DNA of 64,000 nt from Granulicella paludicola (lineage in GTDB: Bacteria; Acidobacteriota; Terriglobia; Terriglobales; Acidobacteriaceae), in assembly GCF_025685545.1 (NCBI RefSeq), contig NZ_JAGSYC010000024.1:186001-250000 (forward strand). Reading direction: 5' to 3'. Below the pieces are notes generated by a model. That model was not told the origin of the DNA and did not search any database. It was given only the letters and a program-made list of their open reading frames with translations. The first letter of the stretch is position 1. Each line of letters starts with the position of its first letter. This document shows positions 59,665 to 64,000 of this stretch, piece after piece. A program made the position numbers and the translations under genes.

Positions 59665-62600
59665 ATGCGGCACTTGGGTTATGACTTGAGATCGATGGTC
59701 TCTCGGCGCTTTCGTAGCGCGGGCACTCTGTTTCTGCTTTGTTGTGCGCTCGTTGCGCTGACTACGGTCGGCCGGGCGCAGGACCTCTCCACGGGCTCGC
59801 TGAATGTCACGGTCGTAGATGAGCAGGGCGCGCTGGTTCCGGGAGCGAGCCTGGTGCTGAAGGATCTGGGAACGAACGACATTCATAAGGCGACGACGCG
59901 GTCGACCGGGGTTTCGGTGATTCCATTTCTGAATCCGGCGGTCTACAGCCTGAGCGTGACGAAGGCTGGCTTCAGCTCGAGTGAGTATGAGAAGGTCACG
60001 ATCACGACGAATCAGGTGACGAACATCACGGCGAAGCTGAAGGTGGGTGGATCGAACGAGACGGTGACGGTGAGCAGCGATACAAACGCTCTGCTGAATA
60101 CGACGCAGAATACGCTCTCGACCTCGATTGACCTGAAGCAGGTGGAAGACCTGCCGACCGCGGCCCGCGATGTGTTTTCGTTGGCGTTTCTGGTGCCGGG
60201 TGCGGTGGACGATAACTTCAACAACCTGCCGGGCGGCGCCGTGAATACGAGTACGAACGGGTTCTCGACGATTACGAACCGCAACAAGAGCGGCGGCTTC
60301 GATACGAATGGACCGGCGACGACGCAGCGGCTGGAGACGACGCAGGAGATGACGGTGGAGACCGATCAGCTCGATGCCTCCAAGGGCGGTACTGCGACGA
60401 TGGACATTGGGTTCCTGACAAAGCGTGGAACGAACCAGTTTCATGGGCAGCTGTTCGAGGACTATCGCAGCGAGTCGATGAACGCGAATGGCTGGCTTTC
60501 GAATAACTCTTTGTTGCCTCGGCAGCTGCTGATCATCAATGATTTCGGAGGCAACGTTGGTGGGCCGATCATCAAGGACAAGCTGTTTTTCTTTGTGAGC
60601 CTGGGCAATTATCGGCAGCCGTCGCAGAACCTGGTGCAGACGGAGATACCGACGGCATCGGTGCTTGCGGGAAACTACACGTACATCAACGCGACGACGA
60701 ATCTGGTAGAGACGAAAAACCTGTTGCAGGCAGCGGGAGCGGCGGGGTGCTCGGCGTGCCAGAGCACGGTGAATGCGGTGATTGCGAAGGACCTGGCGAA
60801 TATCGTTTCGGCGGAGTCGCAGGGGGGAGCGACGATCAGCTCTCTGGATTTGAACCACAACCTGCTGAACTTTACGAACAAGGCTTCGACGATCGAACGC
60901 TTTCCGACGCTGCGCATGGACTACAACCTGACGCAGCGGTTTCGCCTGACGGGATCGGTGAATGAGTCGAACTATTACTACAATCACACGGGTGCCGCGC
61001 CGTATCCGGGGCCGCTGTTTGCGAACCAGGCGACGAGCACGAAGTATCGCAACTACCAGGTGGTGGCGGGCTTCGACTGGACGGTGAAGTCGAACCTCGT
61101 GAATGCGTTTCGCGTGGGGTATCTGTATTCGGGAGCGGTGTTCGATTCGCAGGGGCAGCAATCGCCGGATGCGAACATGCTGGAGCAGGGAGATCTCGCG
61201 TTCGGGTTTGGCCTGAACAGCGGCATCAATTACTTCACATCGCTCAAGGGTGGATTCCTGTATCCGGTGACGAGCATCAAGGACGATATGACCTGGACGC
61301 ACGGTCGGCATAACATCACGTTCGGCGGTTCGGCGGCTACGGAGATCGATCACTACTATAACGGCGAGTTCGTGCCGTATGTGGGCGTGAGCGCTCTGCA
61401 GGAGGGCGATCCGGCGCAGGCTCCGATCGACGCGGCGGTGGCCGATGGTCCGACGAACGCTACCAGCGACGCGGAGGGGCTATATTCGACGCTTGCAGGC
61501 CATTTGAACTACTACAGCCTGGGCGAGTTTGTGAACATCCACACGAAGCAGTATCAGCAGAACATCTCGTTCAACCTGCATGAGAAGCTGACGCAGGCGG
61601 CGGCGTTCTTCCAGGATTCGTGGCGCGCGACGCCGACGTTCACGCTGAACTATGGTCTGCGCTGGGACTTTACGGGGGCGTCAAAGGATGAGACGGGCTT
61701 CTATACGAACCCGGACATCGCGAATCTCTGGGGGCCTTCTGGAGTGGGCAACATCTTCAAGCCGGGCACACTGACAGGGATTCAGAATCCGGTGGAGGGA
61801 CCGCGTTCGGAGAGCTATGCGCCGACGTATGTTCATCCGGAGCCGACGGTTGGTTTTGCGTGGAATCCTGTGGAAGCGAAAGACTCTGTGCTGGGCCGTT
61901 TGATGGGAGACCGCAAGACGGTCGTCCGGGGCAGCTTCACCCTCAAGAACTACACCGAAGGGGCACAGAACTTCTGGAGCATCGGGTCGAACAGCGGAGC
62001 AAACTTCAACACCTATTACTATGCCGATCCGGTGACGCCGACACCGAATGTGACGCCGCCGGCCGGGTTCTATAACGCAGGTTCGGTCGTGCTGGGTGGA
62101 CCTCTACCGGCGCTGACGTCGACCTCGCCATCGCCGTTCCAGTCGGTGATTCCGTACTCGTTTGCGACGTTCAGCGGCACATCGTATGCGACGTTCAATC
62201 CGCACATCAAGCAGCCCTATGTGGAGTCGTGGACGCTGGGTATACAGCGTCAGTTGACGCAGAGCAGTGTGCTCGAGCTGCGGTATGTGGGCAATGTAGC
62301 GAAGGACCAGTGGCTGCTGAAGAACTATAACGAGGTGAACATCTTCGAGAATGGTTTCCTCGCGGAGTTCAAGAATGCGCAGCTGAACTATGCGGCTTCG
62401 GGTGGAACGACCTTCCAGGGCGCGGCACCGACACCGATTTTGAATACCGCGTTTGCCTCTTCCGGGCTGGCGGCAAACTTCACGAACGGCAGCTTCCTGA
62501 ACATGGTGAAGACGGGGCAGGCGGGAGCACTGGCGACGCAGCTGGCGGGCAATCCAACGTATCTCTGCTCGCTGGTAGGGCAGACGTTCAGCCCCTGTGC

Positions 62601-63525
62601 GGCGGGCGGGTATGCGGGCAATGGTACGTACCCGATCAACTTCTTCCAGGAGAATCCGTATGCTGCCGGTGCCGGGAACTCCGAGCTAACCAACGCAGGG
62701 TTCTCGAACTACAACGCGCTGCAAGTGGAGTTCCGGCAGAACAACGTCCACGGGATGCAGTTTGACGCGAACTACACGCTCTCGAAGTCGCTAGGCACGA
62801 GCGTGCAGGGAAGCACGGCTCCGGGCTATTACGGTGGCCGGTCGAACAGCGCGCCGGGGTTCTATACGCTGCGCAATCAGGGATTGAACTACTTCCCAAG
62901 TGCGTTCGATGTGCGGAACGTCTTCCATGCCAGCGGAACGTATGACTTTCCGTTTGGGAAGAACAAGGCGTTCCTGAACAAGAACTATATCGAGAACGCC
63001 ATCGTTGGCGGATGGACGATCGGAGCGATTGTGCTTTGGCAGAGCGGCGAGCCGCACCTCTTCTCGGGCGGCACGCAGACTTTCAATGGAAATGACTCGG
63101 GCATTACGCTTGTCGGCGTAACGGCGGCGCAGCTGCAGAAGCAGATTCATCCGCGGTTCCTGCCCGGCAAGCCGTATGTGAGCCTGTTCGATCCGAAGTA
63201 CATCAACCAGGCGAACGGCCAGGCAAACTCGGCGTATATTCAGCCTGCATCGACGCCGGGCCAGTTCGGCCAGCTGTTGTGGCTGCATGATCCGAAGTTC
63301 TTCAACACGGACTTGTCGCTGACGAAGCTGGTGCCGATTCGCGGATCCATCAACTTGAAGGTGCAGGGAGTCTTTCTGAATGCTTTCAACCATACGCAGT
63401 GGACGGGTATGGATACGGGCGTACAGGATTCGACGTTTGGTTCGACGTCCTCCACCTATAACCCTTCCAATGGAGTGAACGGAGGAGCTCGTCAGATCGA
63501 GCTTCGCGCGAACCTGCAGTTCTGA
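59665..63525 (+). CDS. TonB-dependent receptor with carboxypeptidase-regulatory-like domain (Oar-like)
   Basis: This very large (1286 residues) outer-membrane receptor has a signal peptide (LFLLCCALVALTTVGRAQ), a carboxypeptidase-regulatory-like domain (about 40-135, GSLNVTVVDEQGALVPGASL), a plug (about 140-260) and a barrel of many strands that ends ELRANLQF with a terminal phenylalanine. NGFSTITNRNKSGGFDTNG and QLFEDYRSESMNANGWLSNN are typical of the acidobacterial group. Such receptors bring large or scarce substrates across the outer membrane with energy from TonB. The ATG has GGAGGGTAGG 10-15 bases upstream. Substrate is unknown; no sugar-specific neighbours. Confidence 0.93.
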   Translation: MRHLGYDLRSMVSRRFRSAGTLFLLCCALVALTTVGRAQDLSTGSLNVTVVDEQGALVPGASLVLKDLGTNDIHKATTRSTGVSVIPFLNPAVYSLSVTKAGFSSSEYEKVTITTNQVTNITAKLKVGGSNETVTVSSDTNALLNTTQNTLSTSIDLKQVEDLPTAARDVFSLAFLVPGAVDDNFNNLPGGAVNTSTNGFSTITNRNKSGGFDTNGPATTQRLETTQEMTVETDQLDASKGGTATMDIGFLTKRGTNQFHGQLFEDYRSESMNANGWLSNNSLLPRQLLIINDFGGNVGGPIIKDKLFFFVSLGNYRQPSQNLVQTEIPTASVLAGNYTYINATTNLVETKNLLQAAGAAGCSACQSTVNAVIAKDLANIVSAESQGGATISSLDLNHNLLNFTNKASTIERFPTLRMDYNLTQRFRLTGSVNESNYYYNHTGAAPYPGPLFANQATSTKYRNYQVVAGFDWTVKSNLVNAFRVGYLYSGAVFDSQGQQSPDANMLEQGDLAFGFGLNSGINYFTSLKGGFLYPVTSIKDDMTWTHGRHNITFGGSAATEIDHYYNGEFVPYVGVSALQEGDPAQAPIDAAVADGPTNATSDAEGLYSTLAGHLNYYSLGEFVNIHTKQYQQNISFNLHEKLTQAAAFFQDSWRATPTFTLNYGLRWDFTGASKDETGFYTNPDIANLWGPSGVGNIFKPGTLTGIQNPVEGPRSESYAPTYVHPEPTVGFAWNPVEAKDSVLGRLMGDRKTVVRGSFTLKNYTEGAQNFWSIGSNSGANFNTYYYADPVTPTPNVTPPAGFYNAGSVVLGGPLPALTSTSPSPFQSVIPYSFATFSGTSYATFNPHIKQPYVESWTLGIQRQLTQSSVLELRYVGNVAKDQWLLKNYNEVNIFENGFLAEFKNAQLNYAASGGTTFQGAAPTPILNTAFASSGLAANFTNGSFLNMVKTGQAGALATQLAGNPTYLCSLVGQTFSPCAAGGYAGNGTYPINFFQENPYAAGAGNSELTNAGFSNYNALQVEFRQNNVHGMQFDANYTLSKSLGTSVQGSTAPGYYGGRSNSAPGFYTLRNQGLNYFPSAFDVRNVFHASGTYDFPFGKNKAFLNKNYIENAIVGGWTIGAIVLWQSGEPHLFSGGTQTFNGNDSGITLVGVTAAQLQKQIHPRFLPGKPYVSLFDPKYINQANGQANSAYIQPASTPGQFGQLLWLHDPKFFNTDLSLTKLVPIRGSINLKVQGVFLNAFNHTQWTGMDTGVQDSTFGSTSSTYNPSNGVNGGARQIELRANLQF

Positions 63526-63654
63526 TGTCGCAATGGGTTGGAATTGCCGGGTCGCTTGCAAATGCAGGCGGCCCGGGCAGTTTGAGAGTCAATGGCATAT
63601 GCTGGCAAGCGCAGGTGTTATTTTGGCAACGTAATTCGACGAACATAAACTCTT

Positions 63655-63676
63655 TTGTATCCAAAATGGTCTACAA
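63655..63676. promoter_or_regulatory. Candidate GntR-family operator
   Basis: TTGTA (63655-63659) and TACAA (63672-63676) form an inverted repeat with 12 bases between. This TTGTA-N12-TACAA layout is close to the ATTGTAGACAAT-type sites bound by FCD-class GntR repressors. It sits eight bases before the ATG of the proline-racemase family gene, where a bound repressor would block transcription or initiation. Confidence 0.5.
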
Positions 63677-63684
63677 TTATCGAT

Positions 63685-64000
63685 ATGGTTTCGGCTGAGA
63701 GAAGCAAACAAGTTCAGGTGCTGGACTCACACACCGAGGGCGAGCCTACGCGCGTTGTTGTCGAGGGTGGGCCTGACCTTGGCCAAGGCACGTTGGCGGA
63801 GCGGTTGCAGGTGTTTCGTGATCGCTATGACGGCTTTCGTTCCGGGGTGACCTGCGAACCTCGTGGGTCGGAGGTTGTGGTCGGAGCTCTGCTTTGCGAA
63901 CCGAGCAATCCTGAATGCGCTGCGGGTGTCATCTTCTTCAACGATGTGGGCTATCTGGGGATGTGCGGTCACGGCACGATTGGGCTTGTGCGGTCGCTGG
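63685..64000 (+). CDS. Proline racemase family protein (4-hydroxyproline epimerase-like), partial
   Basis: The first 105 codons of a proline racemase/hydroxyproline 2-epimerase family gene are visible before the window ends. The first catalytic cysteine is C94 in [31 protein letters not shown] and [17 protein letters not shown] are typical. In hydroxyproline catabolism these enzymes convert trans-4-hydroxy-L-proline to the cis-D form in the cytoplasm. Distinguishing proline racemase, hydroxyproline epimerase and dehydratase forms needs the second catalytic residue, which is outside the window. A GntR-type palindrome upstream fits a catabolic role. Confidence 0.9.
   Translation, partial: MVSAERSKQVQVLDSHTEGEPTRVVVEGGPDLGQGTLAERLQVFRDRYDGFRSGVTCEPRGSEVVVGALLCEPSNPECAAGVIFFNDVGYLGMCGHGTIGLVRSL

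Noticed and set aside
59506-61353. 615-codon minus-strand open frame
   Set aside because: Antisense to the TonB receptor, arginine-rich, no domain seen.

Overview
The window looks like chromosomal DNA of an acidobacterium of the class Terriglobia (Granulicella/Terriglobus/Edaphobacter type). The evidence is GC-rich coding DNA, a giant TonB-dependent receptor with an N-terminal carboxypeptidase-regulatory-like domain (59665-63525), a VWFA-related acidobacterial-type protein (38271-39386), many Tat- or Sec-exported enzymes, and short dispersed repeats of the TGTCATTCC...GAATCTGC and TCATCCTGAGCG...AAGGATCTGC kind. No phage, insertion sequence, integrase or CRISPR array was seen. Almost everything is housekeeping or cell-envelope function.

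Layout. 1-1.8 kb: heme-exporter genes ccmA and ccmB with ybaK inserted between them, all overlapping. 1.9-3.85 kb: a SAM-I riboswitch, a threonine-synthase-like PLP enzyme and a CysO-like sulfur carrier; this is the most unusual unit of the window. 3.85-7.2 kb: a thioredoxin-fold/DUF255 protein, an aminotransferase and a tiny membrane protein. 7.3-13.6 kb: the protein quality-control block tig-clpP-clpX-lon, with terminators between the genes. 13.9-15.2 kb: an exported DsrE-like protein and a TsdA-like diheme cytochrome. 15.4-23.2 kb: plus-strand genes for an oxidoreductase/PmoA-like pair, a lipase, a CAP protein, a sensor kinase and a sugar isomerase-like protein. 23.2-28.2 kb: minus-strand B12/radical-SAM protein, a probable outer-membrane protein and a phospholipase C-type phosphoesterase. 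28.3-28.7 kb: a repeat-filled spacer. 28.7-36.7 kb: family 5 uracil-DNA glycosylase, YtxH protein, cupin, clpC and lolD/AhpD-like/lolC. 36.8-43 kb: alcohol dehydrogenase, a candidate structured RNA, the VWA protein, a three-gene CcmI-like membrane operon and a TPR protein. 43-53 kb: beta-galactosidase, selO, a PspC protein, lysA, yebC, a PagL-like barrel, ftcD, and an ECF sigma/anti-sigma pair. 53.4-64 kb: lytic transglycosylase, two MacB-like permeases, tRNA-Leu(UAA), the large receptor, and the start of a proline-racemase family gene preceded by a GntR-type operator.

How parts work together. Tig, ClpXP, ClpC and Lon form the folding and proteolysis set. LolC/LolD, the lytic transglycosylase, the PagL-like enzyme, the barrel protein and the TonB receptor serve the outer envelope. 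The riboswitch ties the ThrC-like/CysO-like pair to SAM supply, suggesting a role in sulfur amino-acid synthesis rather than, or besides, threonine synthesis.

A larger-scale signal is that the plus strand is C-rich over the left part and G-rich over the right part regardless of gene direction, with the change at about 29.5-33.5 kb. Start sites given here were often moved inward from the longest possible frame because upstream extensions were built from repeats or lacked a ribosome binding site.
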